DNA of 64,000 bases from an uncultured Prevotellaceae bacterium (GCA_900315455.1 OMZE01000024.1:30890-94889); one strand, 5' to 3'. Numbered from the stretch's first letter, positions 42,255 through 51,608 are shown. The notes: generated by a model from the letters alone, not told the origin. Numbers and translations are program-made.

Positions 42255-43199
42255 ATGGAAAAATTTTTATATTTTCTCAAAAAACACCACTTGGGGAGAA
42301 AACTCGCCTTGACAGTTGTGGCACTGATTGCCTCGGCCATGACCACACAAGCCCAGGAACTGCAGGCCAAGGTGACCATTAACCGCAACCAAATACAAGG
42401 CACCGACGCAAGCGTGTTTGAGAGCCTGGAGGAGACACTCACCCAGTTTATCAACGACAAGCAGTGGACGAATCTTCAGTTTCAGCCCAACGAGCGTATC
42501 GTGTGCAACTTCAACCTCACGGTGACGAAATACGATGCCTCAACCAACGTCTTCACCACCACGGCACTGATACAGGCCAACCGTCCCGTGTGGAACTCCG
42601 CCTACACCACCACACTCTACAACAACAGGGATGCCGACTTCACCTTTGAGTTCTCGCAGTTCGACCAACTGGAATTCAACGAGGAAATCATCGACAACCA
42701 ACTGGTGGCCCTCATCGCCTACTACGCCTATCTCATCATCGGCCTTGACCTCGACAGTTTCTCTCCAATGGGCGGAGAGGATATACTGCAACGCTGCATG
42801 AACCTGGTGAACAATGCCCAGAACCTGAACTTCCCCGGTTGGAAATCTTTTGACAACGACCGCAACCGTTTCGCCATCATCAACGACTATCTCGACGGAG
42901 GAATGCAACCCTTCCGCCAACTGCAGTATGACTACTACAGGAAGGGACTCGACGAGATGTCGACGAACGCCGAGCGCGGCCGCACCAACATCACCACTGC
43001 CCTGCTGGAGGACTTGAAAAAATGTCATGAGAACAAGCCGCTGAGCATGTTGCCGCAAATCTGGACCGACTATAAGAAAGACGAGTTGGCCAACATCTAC
43101 AAGGGCAAGGGCACTCCCAATGAAAAGGAAGCCGTGTATGACCTGCTGTTCAGCATCAATGCCTCGCAGAACAACACCTGGGAAAAAATCAAACAGTAA
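42255..43199 (+). CDS. porD: PorD-like type IX secretion accessory protein (DUF4835)
   Basis: From the ATG at 42255 the product is 314 aa with a signal peptide (MEKFLYFLKKHHLGRKLALT...TTQAQE). The mature part begins LQAKVTINRNQIQGTDASVF and contains NFNLTVTKYD, ALIQANRPVWNSAYTTTLYN and the helical AYYAYLIIGLDLDSFSPMGG, the signature of the DUF4835/PorD family. PorD is associated with the type IX secretion system in Porphyromonas. The gene sits directly before recN (gap 6 nt), a conserved neighbourhood in Bacteroidetes as I recall it. It supports the idea that the sorting-like tails elsewhere in the window are functional. Confidence 0.85.
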   Translation: MEKFLYFLKKHHLGRKLALTVVALIASAMTTQAQELQAKVTINRNQIQGTDASVFESLEETLTQFINDKQWTNLQFQPNERIVCNFNLTVTKYDASTNVFTTTALIQANRPVWNSAYTTTLYNNRDADFTFEFSQFDQLEFNEEIIDNQLVALIAYYAYLIIGLDLDSFSPMGGEDILQRCMNLVNNAQNLNFPGWKSFDNDRNRFAIINDYLDGGMQPFRQLQYDYYRKGLDEMSTNAERGRTNITTALLEDLKKCHENKPLSMLPQIWTDYKKDELANIYKGKGTPNEKEAVYDLLFSINASQNNTWEKIKQ

Positions 43200-43205
43200 A
43201 GCATC

Positions 43206-44861
43206 ATGCTCAAGCAACTGCATATCAAGAACTTCACACTCATCGACCAACTCGACATCTGTTTCGACGGAGGCTTCTCTGTGATAACCGGCGAAACAGG
43301 TGCAGGAAAGAGCATCATCCTCGGAGCACTGGGATTGCTGCTGGGACAGCGCGCCGACAGCAAGGCCATCAAGAGCGGACGCGACCGGTGCGTCATAGAG
43401 GCCCACTTCGACCTGAGCCGATATGGCCTGGAACCCTTCTTTGAAGCCAACGACCTCGACTACGATGCCTGCGACACCATACTGCGCCGCGAACTAAGCA
43501 GCAACGGGAAGAGCCGGGCCTTCGTGAACGACACTCCCGTGGCACTCTCCACTCTGAAGGAAATCGGGAGCCAACTGGTAGACATCCACAGCCAGCACCA
43601 GAACCTGCTGCTCAACAAGGAGGACTTCCAACTGAGCGTGGTAGACATCATCGCCGACAACGGCAAGGAACGGGAACGCTACAGCAAAGCCTACGAGCGC
43701 TACAAGGCTCTCGACAAGGAACTGGAGGCTGCACGTGAAGCCTTGAGGTTGCATCGTGAGAACGAAGATTTCATCCGTTTCCAACATCATGAACTGGAGG
43801 AAGCCCACCTCGTGGAAGGTGAGCAGGAAGAACTGGAACAGGAATACGGCATCCTCTCGCACGCCGAGGAAATCAAGAGTGCCCTCTACGAGGCCGACAG
43901 CATGCTCTCGGGCGACGGTGGTATCGTGGAGCGCCTGAAAAGCACCCTCACGAGCGTCGACAGCGTGACGAAGGTATATCCCGCTATTGCCGATGACGCA
44001 CAACGCATAGAGAGTTGTTTCATCGAACTGAAAGACATCGCCGACGATGTGTCGCGCCATGTCGAGACAGTGGACTTCGACCCTGCCCGTCTGGAAGCCG
44101 TGAGCGACCGCATCGACACCATCTACCGCCTGCAGCAGAAATTCCACGTGGAGCGAGTGGAGCAACTGATTGCCCTCCGCAAGGACTTCGAGCAGCAGTT
44201 GAACCAAATCGACGGGGGCGATGAGCACCTGCAAGAACTGGAAGCGGAATGGAAAGGCCAGGAGCAGACCTGCATGGCTCTCGCCAAGGCTTTGGGCAGC
44301 ACCCGTGAGAAAGCCGCCAGGAAGGTGGAGGAAGAGATGCGCAAACGACTCGTTCCTTTAGGCATCCCGAAAGTGAAGTTCGAAGTGAGACTCACGGAAA
44401 AGCCTCTTGCCGCCGATGGAGCAGACAAAGTGTCGTTCTTCTTCACTGCCAACTCCAACACTCCGCTTCAGCCCGTGGCACAAGTGGCATCGGGCGGCGA
44501 GATAGCCCGCGTGATGCTCTCGCTGAAAGCGATGGTCAGCGGCACGGTGAAGTTGCCCACCATCATCTTCGACGAGATAGACACGGGCGTGAGCGGAAAG
44601 GTGGCTGAGATGATGGCGCGCATCATGCGTGAGATGGGCGCAAACGAGCGACAAGTAATCAGCATCACCCACCTGCCACAGATAGCCGCCATGGGACAGC
44701 ACCACTTCAAGGTGTACAAGGAAGAGGGTGACAACGGAACGGTGAGCCACATGAGACCGCTCTCTGCCGAGGAGCGAGTAGGCGAAATCGCCCAGATGCT
44801 GAGTGGCAGCGCCGTGAGCGAAGCAGCCATGAAAAATGCTGAAGAACTGCTCAGAAATTAA
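43206..44861 (+). CDS. recN: DNA repair protein RecN
   Basis: A 551-aa SMC-like ATPase. Walker A is GETGAGKS near residue 36, preceded by KNFTLIDQLDICFDGGFSVI. The coiled-coil middle (about 160-350) includes FQHHELEEAHLVEGEQEELE. The ABC signature is VASGGEIARVMLSLKAM and Walker B is PTIIFDEIDTGVSGKVAEMM, followed by SITHLPQIAAMG. RecN holds broken DNA ends together in recombinational repair. Full length and intact. It is 6 nt downstream of porD and 56 nt upstream of the TPR protein. Confidence 0.96.
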   Translation: MLKQLHIKNFTLIDQLDICFDGGFSVITGETGAGKSIILGALGLLLGQRADSKAIKSGRDRCVIEAHFDLSRYGLEPFFEANDLDYDACDTILRRELSSNGKSRAFVNDTPVALSTLKEIGSQLVDIHSQHQNLLLNKEDFQLSVVDIIADNGKERERYSKAYERYKALDKELEAAREALRLHRENEDFIRFQHHELEEAHLVEGEQEELEQEYGILSHAEEIKSALYEADSMLSGDGGIVERLKSTLTSVDSVTKVYPAIADDAQRIESCFIELKDIADDVSRHVETVDFDPARLEAVSDRIDTIYRLQQKFHVERVEQLIALRKDFEQQLNQIDGGDEHLQELEAEWKGQEQTCMALAKALGSTREKAARKVEEEMRKRLVPLGIPKVKFEVRLTEKPLAADGADKVSFFFTANSNTPLQPVAQVASGGEIARVMLSLKAMVSGTVKLPTIIFDEIDTGVSGKVAEMMARIMREMGANERQVISITHLPQIAAMGQHHFKVYKEEGDNGTVSHMRPLSAEERVGEIAQMLSGSAVSEAAMKNAEELLRN

Positions 44862-44917
44862 ACCAGAATCCAGAGAATCAGAAACATCCTGCAACAACAA
44901 GAAACCCATATAAAAGA

Positions 44918-46579
44918 ATGAAAAAAATAATTACCATCTTTTGTCTTCTAATAGGTGCGGCACAGATGCACGCCCAACCCTCTGCCGTGAAAAACGTAGC
45001 CAAATCAGTGTTCACGTTGACCACCTTCAAGGCCGACGGGTCGATACTCGCATCAAGCCATGGCGTTTTCATCGACAACAACGGAACGGCGATGAGCGAC
45101 TGGGCATCGTTTGACGGTGCCGCCACTGCCGTGGTGGTGGATGCCAACGGCAAGCGGATGGAGGTGGAGAGCATCGACGGCGCAAGCGAAATCTACGACG
45201 TGGTGAAGTTCCGTGTCAACGGGAAGACAACAGGTGCCACGGTGGCAACCACCGCCAACGCCGTAGGGTCGCCCCTATACCTGGTGAGTTACAGCACGAA
45301 GAAGCCTGAGATAAGGGAGAGCACCATATCAAAGGTGGAACACTTCATGGAGAAATATGCCTATTACATCTTCGACATGGAGATACCCGAGAACACGCTG
45401 AGTTGCGCGGTGGTGAACGCCAGCGGACAACTGCTGGGCATACTCCAATCGTCGAAATACAGCACCGACCTGCACTGCACGAGCGCCAACTACGTGGCCG
45501 ACATGCAAAGCGAGAGCCTCACGGGAAGCGACCCCATCTTCCGACGCACCAATATCCCCATCACCCTTCCCGCCGACAAGGACCAGGCGGTGATAGCACT
45601 GATGCTCGCCGGACAGACTGGCGACTCGCTGAAATACGTGAAGACTATCGACCATTTCATCGGAAAATTCCCCGACCTGTTGGACGGCTACTCCGCGAGG
45701 GCGCATGTGAAAAGAAACCAGGGCGACTTCGCTGCCGCCACCAGCGACATGGAGACTGCCATCAAGAAAGTGACGGCAAAAGACGAAGCCCACTTCGCCT
45801 ATGCCCAACTCATCTACCAGAAAGAAATCTACCAGGCCAACATGCCTTACGCCGAATGGAGCATCGACAAGGCCCTCGACGAGACACGCCAGGCTTATGC
45901 CATCAACCCGCAACCTATCTACCGACATCTTGAGGCACAGATTCTCTTCACGAAGAAGGAATACCAACAGGCCCACGACTTGTTCATCGACCTCACCCAC
46001 AGCGAGATAAGGAATCCCGAACTGTTCTATGAGGCAGCACAGTGCAAAACGATGATGGAAGCACCGGTGGAAGAGCGCATCGTGCTGTTGGACAGCGCAT
46101 TGAACCTTTTCGCCAAACCCTACAGCACTGAAGCAGCGCCCTACTTCATTGCCCGTGCAGGACTACTGGAACAGAAAGGGGAATACCGGCGCGCCGTGGC
46201 CGACTACAACCAATACGACACACTGATGGTGGGCAGACTGAATGCTGAATTCTTCTATATGCGCGAACAGTGCGAGGTGAAGGCACGGCAGTTCCAACAG
46301 GCCCTCAACGACATTGAAACGGCTTGCCGCATCGACCCTAAGGAAACGCTTTACTGGGCAGAGAAAGCATCGCTGCTGTTAAGGGTGAACCGGAAAGAGG
46401 AAGCGCTGACCGCTGCCAACCAATGTGTAACCCTCGACCCGCTATATAGCGAGGGACACCTCTTGCAAGGCCTCGCCCTCGTGCAGACCGGAAAGAAAAA
46501 AGAGGGCATCGCTGCCATGGAAAAGGCAAAGAGTCTGGGCAACGAACAGGCTCAATCGCTGATAGACAAGTATAAGTAG
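44918..46579 (+). CDS. Secreted trypsin-like (apparently inactive) protease domain with TPR repeats
   Basis: A 553-aa protein with signal peptide MKKIITIFCLLIGAAQMHA. Residues about 25-200 follow the HtrA/trypsin-like fold (VFTLTTFKADGSILASSHGV, FIDNNGTAMSDWASFDGA), but the position where active enzymes have the histidine reads SDWASF, and the GNSGGP serine motif is replaced by ENTLSCAVVNASGQLLGI. The domain therefore looks catalytically dead. From about 235 to the end there are TPR units (AHVKRNQGDFAAATSDMETA, LEQKGEYRRAVADYNQYDTL, LRVNRKEEALTAANQCVTLD). A periplasmic scaffold or chaperone role is inferred. Confidence 0.7.
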   Translation: MKKIITIFCLLIGAAQMHAQPSAVKNVAKSVFTLTTFKADGSILASSHGVFIDNNGTAMSDWASFDGAATAVVVDANGKRMEVESIDGASEIYDVVKFRVNGKTTGATVATTANAVGSPLYLVSYSTKKPEIRESTISKVEHFMEKYAYYIFDMEIPENTLSCAVVNASGQLLGILQSSKYSTDLHCTSANYVADMQSESLTGSDPIFRRTNIPITLPADKDQAVIALMLAGQTGDSLKYVKTIDHFIGKFPDLLDGYSARAHVKRNQGDFAAATSDMETAIKKVTAKDEAHFAYAQLIYQKEIYQANMPYAEWSIDKALDETRQAYAINPQPIYRHLEAQILFTKKEYQQAHDLFIDLTHSEIRNPELFYEAAQCKTMMEAPVEERIVLLDSALNLFAKPYSTEAAPYFIARAGLLEQKGEYRRAVADYNQYDTLMVGRLNAEFFYMREQCEVKARQFQQALNDIETACRIDPKETLYWAEKASLLLRVNRKEEALTAANQCVTLDPLYSEGHLLQGLALVQTGKKKEGIAAMEKAKSLGNEQAQSLIDKYK

Positions 46580-46640
46580 GTTAGAAAAGCCTCATTTTGG
46601 CACATTCTCTTTTCAGCAAAAAGAAATAATCCGGAAATTA

Positions 46641-46672
46641 TTTGGTTATCAGCCAAAAAAGCAGTAATTTTG
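46641..46672 (+). promoter_or_regulatory. Promoter for the tRNA-Arg/rpsO region
   Basis: TTTG at 46641-46644, a 20-bp spacer and TAATTTTG at 46665-46672, giving a start near 46679, seven nt before the tRNA. It is one of the best matches to the Bacteroidetes consensus in the window. Confidence 0.75.
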
Positions 46673-46685
46673 CAGCCGATTTGGA

Positions 46686-46747
46686 GGTTCCGTAGCTCAG
46701 CTGGATAGAGCAACTGCCTTCTAAGCAGTAGGTCTTGGGTTCGAGCC
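46686..46747 (+). tRNA. tRNA-Arg(TCT), truncated at the T arm
   Basis: The 5' acceptor strand GGTTCCG, D arm (GCTCAGCTGGATAGAGC) and anticodon arm ACTGC-CTTCTAA-GCAGT with anticodon TCT are intact, and the T arm opens TTGGGTTCGAG. The sequence then breaks into CCATTCAATTTT. The 3' half of the T stem and the 3' acceptor strand (expected ...CGGAATC) are missing, a loss of about 14 nt. As written it cannot fold into a tRNA. See the linked rpsO deletion. Confidence 0.8.
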
Positions 46748-46784
46748 ATTCAATTTTATTCACTTTTTTATTAACAACAACAAG

Positions 46785-47041
46785 ATGTATTTAGACAAGG
46801 CAAAAAAAGAAGAGATCTTTGGAAAATACGGAAAGTCCAACTCTGATACTGGCTCACCAGAAGCCCAGATAGCATTGTTCTCCTACCGTATATCCCATTT
46901 GACGGAACACTTGAAAAAGAACCGTAAAGATTATACTACCGCACGGTCGTAGGAAAACGCCGTGCCTTGCTGAACTACCTCTACGACCGCGACATCGAGC
47001 GCTATCGTGCCATCATCAAGGCACTTGGTCTGCGTAGATAA
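46785..47041 (+). pseudogene. rpsO: 30S ribosomal protein S15, frameshifted by a 13-nt deletion
   Basis: The ATG at 46785 opens MYLDKAKKEEIFGKYGKS..., typical S15, which runs to ...RKDYTTARS and then meets TAG at 46950-46952. In another frame the protein resumes as [15 protein letters not shown] and ends at TAA 47039-47041. The LTKL that normally joins ARS to VGKRR is missing. The span is 257 nt; adding 13 nt gives exactly 89 codons plus stop, the usual Bacteroidetes length. S15 binds 16S rRNA and is almost never broken, so an assembly or sequencing error is the first suspicion. A terminator follows. Confidence 0.9.
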
Positions 47042-47065
47042 TTTCAGCAGTGCAAAAGATCTTGG

Positions 47066-47099
47066 TCCCCTCAAGGCAACGCCTTGTGGGGATTTTTTT
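47066..47099 (+). terminator. Intrinsic terminator after rpsO
   Basis: TCCCCTCAAGGC pairs with GCCTTGTGGGGA across a 3-nt loop (one mismatch) and is followed by T7. Convergent folK ends ten nt further on. Confidence 0.9.
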
Positions 47100-47108
47100 G
47101 TGTCCCTA

Positions 47109-47534
47109 TCACTGCTGGGAATCCATGACTTCACGGAGCGGAATCATGACGAAGTCGCGCTGCTGCATTAGCGGGTGCGGAATGACAAGGTCGGGATAGG
47201 ATATATGCAAGTCGTCGTAGAACAGGATGTCGATATCGATGATACGGTCGTGATACACCCCATTACGCGATTTGCGTTTCCTTCCCATCTGCCGCTCAAT
47301 GCGCTGTGTGGCGACGAGCAGTTGTCGGGGCGACAGCGAAGTGTGGACACACGCCACCGCATTGACAAAGAGATTCTCTGACTCAAACCCCCAGGGCTCG
47401 GAAACATAAAGAGCCGATTGGCGCACTACGTCGCCAACCGACTCTTCGATTTTTTCTATGGCCTTGCGGATATTGGCTTCCTTGTCGCCAATATTCGTAC
47501 CCAGGCCCAGATATGTCACATGATGGTCAGTCAT
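47109..47534 (-). CDS. folK: 2-amino-4-hydroxy-6-hydroxymethyldihydropteridine diphosphokinase
   Basis: Start at the ATG at 47534 ([17 protein letters not shown]), overlapping the end of queA by 8 nt; an ATG at 47552 is possible but adds six residues ahead of the fold. The 141-aa product has [35 protein letters not shown], the catalytic loop [23 protein letters not shown] and [16 protein letters not shown], all canonical for HPPK. It transfers pyrophosphate from ATP to the pterin in folate synthesis. Confidence 0.95.
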   Translation of the reverse strand: MTDHHVTYLGLGTNIGDKEANIRKAIEKIEESVGDVVRQSALYVSEPWGFESENLFVNAVACVHTSLSPRQLLVATQRIERQMGRKRKSRNGVYHDRIIDIDILFYDDLHISYPDLVIPHPLMQQRDFVMIPLREVMDSQQ

Positions 47535-48711
47535 CAAGAATGAGCATGGCATCGCCGAAACATCCGAAGCGATAGCCGTTGTCGATGGCCTTCTGATATG
47601 CCTCCATCACCAGGTCGTATCCGCCAAAAGCGCATGCCGACATGAGGAGCGTGGAAAGCGGATGATAGAAGTTGCAGACCATCGAGTTGGCCAACACGAA
47701 ATCGTAGGGCGGGAAGATGAACTTATTGGTCCATCCCTCATACTCCTTCAGTTGTCCATCAGTGCCCACAGCAGTTTCAGTGGCCTTGGCTACCGTCGTG
47801 CCCACCGCACAGATGCGCTTTCCGTTGGATTTGGCACGGTTCACCACATCGCAGGCCTCTTTCTCGATGAACATCTGCTCCGAATCCATCTTGTGCTTGG
47901 TGAGGTCTTCTACTTCAATGTTGTGGAAGCATCCCAGCGCACAGTGGAGGGTGACAAAAGCAAAGTCGATGCCCTTGATCTCCATGCGTTTCATCAACTC
48001 GCGACTGAAGTGCAAGCCTGATGCAGGTGCTGTGACGGCACCTTCATTCTTCGCATAGATACACTGGAAATTGTCCATGTCCTCGGGCATTACCGGCCGG
48101 TCTTTCACGCGCACCGTCTTGGTTTTCGACGGGTCGTTCTCATCCGGAACTTCCTTTTCCGACTCATGGTCGATGATATAATGAGGCAGGGGAGCCGACC
48201 CCAAGGCATATAGTTCGCGCTTGAACTTGTCGTGAGGACAATCGTAGAGGAACCTGAGCGTGCGACCACGACTGGTGGTGTTGTCGATGACCTCGGCCAC
48301 CATCGTGCCACTGTCGTCGAAGAAGAGTTTGTTTCCTATACGTATCTTCCTTGCGGGTTCCACGAGCACATCCCACAACCGGAGGTTTTCGTTGAGTTCC
48401 CTGAGCAGGAACACCTCGATTTTAGCATCTGTCTTTTCCTTTGTACCATACAGGCGTGCTGGGAAGACCTTAGTGTCGTTGAAGACAAAGGCATCACCTT
48501 CATCGAAATAGTCGATGAGGTGGCGGAACTCAATGAAGGCGGGCGTACCGTCTTCGTTTTCAAGCGTATTTCCCTTCTCGTCGGTAAGATACATATCGAT
48601 GCGTTTCGACTTGCGGTGAAGCACCATCATCCTGCATTCATCGCGATGGAATGTAGGATAGAGGGCGATTTGCTCCTCGGGTAGTTTGAACTTGAACTGT
48701 GATAATTTCAT
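47527..48711 (-). CDS. queA: tRNA preQ1(34) S-adenosylmethionine ribosyltransferase-isomerase
   Basis: A 394-aa protein with the QueA hallmarks: [31 protein letters not shown], the C-terminal [23 protein letters not shown] and [21 protein letters not shown]. It carries out the penultimate step of queuosine formation in tRNA. It is slightly longer than the E. coli enzyme owing to an insertion near residues 185-210 ([19 protein letters not shown]), as is common in Bacteroidetes. It follows truB by 32 nt. Confidence 0.95.
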   Translation of the reverse strand: MKLSQFKFKLPEEQIALYPTFHRDECRMMVLHRKSKRIDMYLTDEKGNTLENEDGTPAFIEFRHLIDYFDEGDAFVFNDTKVFPARLYGTKEKTDAKIEVFLLRELNENLRLWDVLVEPARKIRIGNKLFFDDSGTMVAEVIDNTTSRGRTLRFLYDCPHDKFKRELYALGSAPLPHYIIDHESEKEVPDENDPSKTKTVRVKDRPVMPEDMDNFQCIYAKNEGAVTAPASGLHFSRELMKRMEIKGIDFAFVTLHCALGCFHNIEVEDLTKHKMDSEQMFIEKEACDVVNRAKSNGKRICAVGTTVAKATETAVGTDGQLKEYEGWTNKFIFPPYDFVLANSMVCNFYHPLSTLLMSACAFGGYDLVMEAYQKAIDNGYRFGCFGDAMLILDD

Positions 48712-48743
48712 CTATTTTGACTCCTTAAATTGGAATAAATGTT

Positions 48744-49463
48744 TCATTGATTGAGCATGTGGTCGAGCCACTGTGGGAAGTCATCCATATTGATAGCCTC
48801 ATCGACATGGTATTGCCCCACCCTAGTACGACGGAGTTGGGTAAGGAAGGCGCCACTCTGCAAATCTGCTCCGATGTCTCTCGCCAAGGCCCTGATGTAG
48901 GTGCCTTTGCCACACACCACCCTAATGGTGAGGGTCATGTCTTCGGGCGAGAAGGCGAGCAACTCTATTTCATCGATATGCAGCGGCTTGGCTTTCAGTT
49001 CCACGTCTTTGCCCTTGCGCATGAGCAGGTAGGCCCTCTTGCCGTCGACCTTGCATGCAGAAAACTCCGGTGGCACCTGCATGATGTCTCCCACGAAGTG
49101 CTGAAGGGTTTGCTCCACCATCTCCTTCGTGATGTGTTTGGTGGGGAAGGTGAAGTTCACCGTATGTTCCTTGTCGTAACTTGCCGTCGTGGCACCAAGT
49201 TGCAGCGTGGCCACATATTCCTTGGTGTCGGCCTGCAACTGCGCTATCTGTTTGGTGGCCCTGCCCGTGCAGAGAAGCAGCACCCCGGTAGCCAGAGGGT
49301 CGAGGGTGCCAGCATGACCGATTTTCACCCTTTTCACCCTAAGGCGTTTGGAGATGAGGTATCTGACATGTGCCAACGCCCCGAAACTCGACATGCGATA
49401 GGGTTTGTCGATGGCTATGACTATACCTTCGTTGAATCTCTGCAGGTTGTTTTCGTCACTCAT
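48744..49463 (-). CDS. truB: tRNA pseudouridine(55) synthase
   Basis: A 239-aa protein with IAIDKPYRMSSFGALAHVRY, the catalytic-Asp loop KIGHAGTLDPLATGVLLLCTG, KEYVATLQLGATTASYD, PPEFSACKVDGKRAYLLMRKG and the VVCGKGTYIRALARDIGADL motif. It makes pseudouridine 55 in the T loop. It lacks the extended PUA-like C-terminus of longer versions. Only 3 nt separate it from uppP. Confidence 0.95.
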   Translation of the reverse strand: MSDENNLQRFNEGIVIAIDKPYRMSSFGALAHVRYLISKRLRVKRVKIGHAGTLDPLATGVLLLCTGRATKQIAQLQADTKEYVATLQLGATTASYDKEHTVNFTFPTKHITKEMVEQTLQHFVGDIMQVPPEFSACKVDGKRAYLLMRKGKDVELKAKPLHIDEIELLAFSPEDMTLTIRVVCGKGTYIRALARDIGADLQSGAFLTQLRRTRVGQYHVDEAINMDDFPQWLDHMLNQ

Positions 49464-49466
49464 CCA

Positions 49467-50324
49467 CTAGTCTACCATCGATAATGAATGTCCGGTGAGG
49501 AGCAACAGGATGATGATTCCCCCCACGATGATTCTATAAATGCCGAAAGCCTTGAAACCATATTTGGTGAGGAAGGCCACGAACCATTTCATGGCGAGAA
49601 GCGCCACGATGAAGGCCACGACACAACCCAGGATGAGCATGGTGATATTGTGGGCGGAAGCCCATGAAGCCTCCTCCTTCAGAAGGTCGAGCAAGTCGAG
49701 CAACGTGGCGCCTGCCATCGTAGGCACGGCGAGGAAGAAGGAATACTCTGCCGCCTTCTTACGCGAGAGCCGCTGGGTCATGCCACCCACAATGGTAGCC
49801 ATCGACCTCGACACGCCTGGAATGACAGAGATACACTGATAGAGTCCGATCTTGAACGCTTTGGGCTCGTCGACCTCGGTAGCATCGCTGCCCTTGTCGA
49901 ACCACTTGTCGCAAAAGAGCATGAAGATTCCTCCGAGAACAAGCATGACGGCCACCACCTCGACGCTGTCGAGCAACCAGTCGAGAGCACCCGATTTCTT
50001 AACGAGAAGTCCAACGATAACAGCAGGCAGGACACCGATAAACAGCAACCAATAGAACCTGAACTTATGCAGGAACCGCTGCCAAGCATTGGAACCTTCT
50101 GGAGCAGGTGTGTTGTCGAGCCGGAAGAATTTCTTCCAATAAAGGAAGACAACCGACAGGATGGCCCCGAACTGTATGATGAAAGTGAAAGCGTGAACGA
50201 AACTGTCGCCCTGACGCATACCCAACAGGTTTTGCGTAATAATCATGTGGCCGGTAGAGGAAACAGGCAGAAACTCCGTAAGTCCCTCGACTACGGCAAT
50301 GATGATGGTCTCTAACCACGTCAT
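49467..50324 (-). CDS. uppP: Undecaprenyl-diphosphate phosphatase
   Basis: A 285-aa multi-spanning membrane protein. EGLTEFLPVSSTGHMII near the N-terminus and PGVSRSMATIVGGMTQRLSR are the two active-site motifs of the UppP/BacA family, with about eight hydrophobic segments. It recycles the lipid carrier for peptidoglycan and surface glycans. Its start overlaps the stop of the DUF3098 gene by 4 nt (ATGA). Confidence 0.96.
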   Translation of the reverse strand: MTWLETIIIAVVEGLTEFLPVSSTGHMIITQNLLGMRQGDSFVHAFTFIIQFGAILSVVFLYWKKFFRLDNTPAPEGSNAWQRFLHKFRFYWLLFIGVLPAVIVGLLVKKSGALDWLLDSVEVVAVMLVLGGIFMLFCDKWFDKGSDATEVDEPKAFKIGLYQCISVIPGVSRSMATIVGGMTQRLSRKKAAEYSFFLAVPTMAGATLLDLLDLLKEEASWASAHNITMLILGCVVAFIVALLAMKWFVAFLTKYGFKAFGIYRIIVGGIIILLLLTGHSLSMVD

Positions 50325-50563
50325 TCTTTGCTCTCCTTATCTTTTGTGCGGTACATCACCCCGTAAATCATGGAGACAAACCCGATGAAGCATACCACGG
50401 GTGCCACCTTGATGCGCATGGGGCTGAAGATGTCGGGGTTAAAAGTACTTTCGTTGGACCCTGCGCCACTCATGAGGAGGAATCCCAAAATGACTATTAC
50501 CATGCCTATGGTGAGCAGAATGAAATTGCGCCGACCAAAAGCCAGGTTCTTCTTGTCCGTCAT
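50321..50563 (-). CDS. DUF3098 family small membrane protein
   Basis: An 80-aa protein with two hydrophobic segments (NFILLTIGMVIVILGFLLMS and APVVCFIGFVSMIYGVMY) linked by a polar loop containing NPDIFSPMRI. This is the DUF3098 pattern, always found between ftsX and uppP in Bacteroidetes to my knowledge. Its function is unknown; the location implies a cell-envelope or division role. Coupled to uppP by overlap. Confidence 0.88.
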   Translation of the reverse strand: MTDKKNLAFGRRNFILLTIGMVIVILGFLLMSGAGSNESTFNPDIFSPMRIKVAPVVCFIGFVSMIYGVMYRTKDKESKE

Positions 50564-50585
50564 AATAATAAAAAGGTTTTTTGGA

Positions 50586-51464
50586 TTAAATCTTGTAAAG
50601 TTCGCCTGCCTTCATCTTGAGGAAACTGTTCACCGACAGCCATGAGCAGAAGGTGGTGATGAGGATGCCGGCAAGAAGCACGGCAATGCCGGTAATGGCG
50701 ACAATCTGCCAGGTGAGCACCAGTTTCACCTCCGGGTCGTACTGGTAGAGGAAATAGAGTCCTACTCCAAGCACAACCAGCGCGATGAGCGCGGCAACGA
50801 TGCCCAGGACAATGGCCTGCTTGATGAAGGGCCTTCGGATGAATCCCCATGAAGCACCTACGAGTTTCATGGTGTGGATATTGAAACGCCGGGCATAGAT
50901 ACCCAGTTTCACCGTGTTGTTGATCAATACGAAGGAAACGATGAGCAGCAGCGCGGCAAGGATGAGCAGCACAATACTGATCTTCTTCAAGGTCTTGTTC
51001 ACGTTTTCCACAAGATCCTCAGGATAACGTATCTCTGTGACAGAAGGAATCTTGGTCAGTTCATCTGAAATCCACTTCAGTGAATCATTGGTGGCGTAAT
51101 CGGCATTGAGTTGGAACTCTATTTGCGAACTGAAGGGGTTGGTGCCCGCAAATTCCGACGGGTCGGTGCCAAGCACCTCTTTCTGCTCCTCAAGCACCTG
51201 CTCCTTGCTGATAAACTCCAGTTTATTGATGTAGGGTTTGGCAATGAGTTTGTCGCAAAGTTGTTGTGCCTCAGGGTCGGTAACATCCTCACCCAACAGC
51301 ATGGTGACGGTAAGTTTCTCCTTGACATATGCCGACAGGTTACGGGCTGTAAACACAGAGAGGACTACCATTCCCAAGAGTATCAGCACCATTGCCGTGC
51401 TAATGCATAACGTAAACACCTGCAATCCTTGGCGATTGCGGGTCTTGTTCTTATTCTTTCCCAT
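50586..51464 (-). CDS. ftsX: Cell division protein FtsX
   Basis: A 292-aa membrane protein: cytoplasmic basic start, first TM (FTLCISTAMVLILLGMVVLS), a large extracytoplasmic loop of about 120 residues, then three TM segments, the FtsX permease layout. The loop includes VTMLLGEDVTDPEAQQLCDK and the EIRYPEDLVENVNKTL segment typical of the family. FtsX works with the ATPase FtsE to activate peptidoglycan hydrolases at the septum. ftsE is not in the window. First gene of the cluster, with a promoter-like site upstream. Confidence 0.92.
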   Translation of the reverse strand: MGKNKNKTRNRQGLQVFTLCISTAMVLILLGMVVLSVFTARNLSAYVKEKLTVTMLLGEDVTDPEAQQLCDKLIAKPYINKLEFISKEQVLEEQKEVLGTDPSEFAGTNPFSSQIEFQLNADYATNDSLKWISDELTKIPSVTEIRYPEDLVENVNKTLKKISIVLLILAALLLIVSFVLINNTVKLGIYARRFNIHTMKLVGASWGFIRRPFIKQAIVLGIVAALIALVVLGVGLYFLYQYDPEVKLVLTWQIVAITGIAVLLAGILITTFCSWLSVNSFLKMKAGELYKI

Positions 51465-51576
51465 TTTCCTGAAATGTAAATTGCAATCTACATTATTATT
51501 TAGGGGAGGTCACAGCCACAGCCATCTCTCTTGATCAACTGGGGCACGACAACCTACCCTTACTCAAAATTAGGTG

Positions 51577-51608
51577 CAAATATACTAAATTTTCCAGCGC
51601 ATTACAAC
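51577..51608 (-). promoter_or_regulatory. Candidate promoter for the ftsX cluster
   Basis: CAAATATA on the plus strand is TATATTTG on the minus strand (51577-51584), with a CAAC (GTTG on the minus strand) 20 bp further on. It implies a leader of about 105 nt. Confidence 0.45.
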
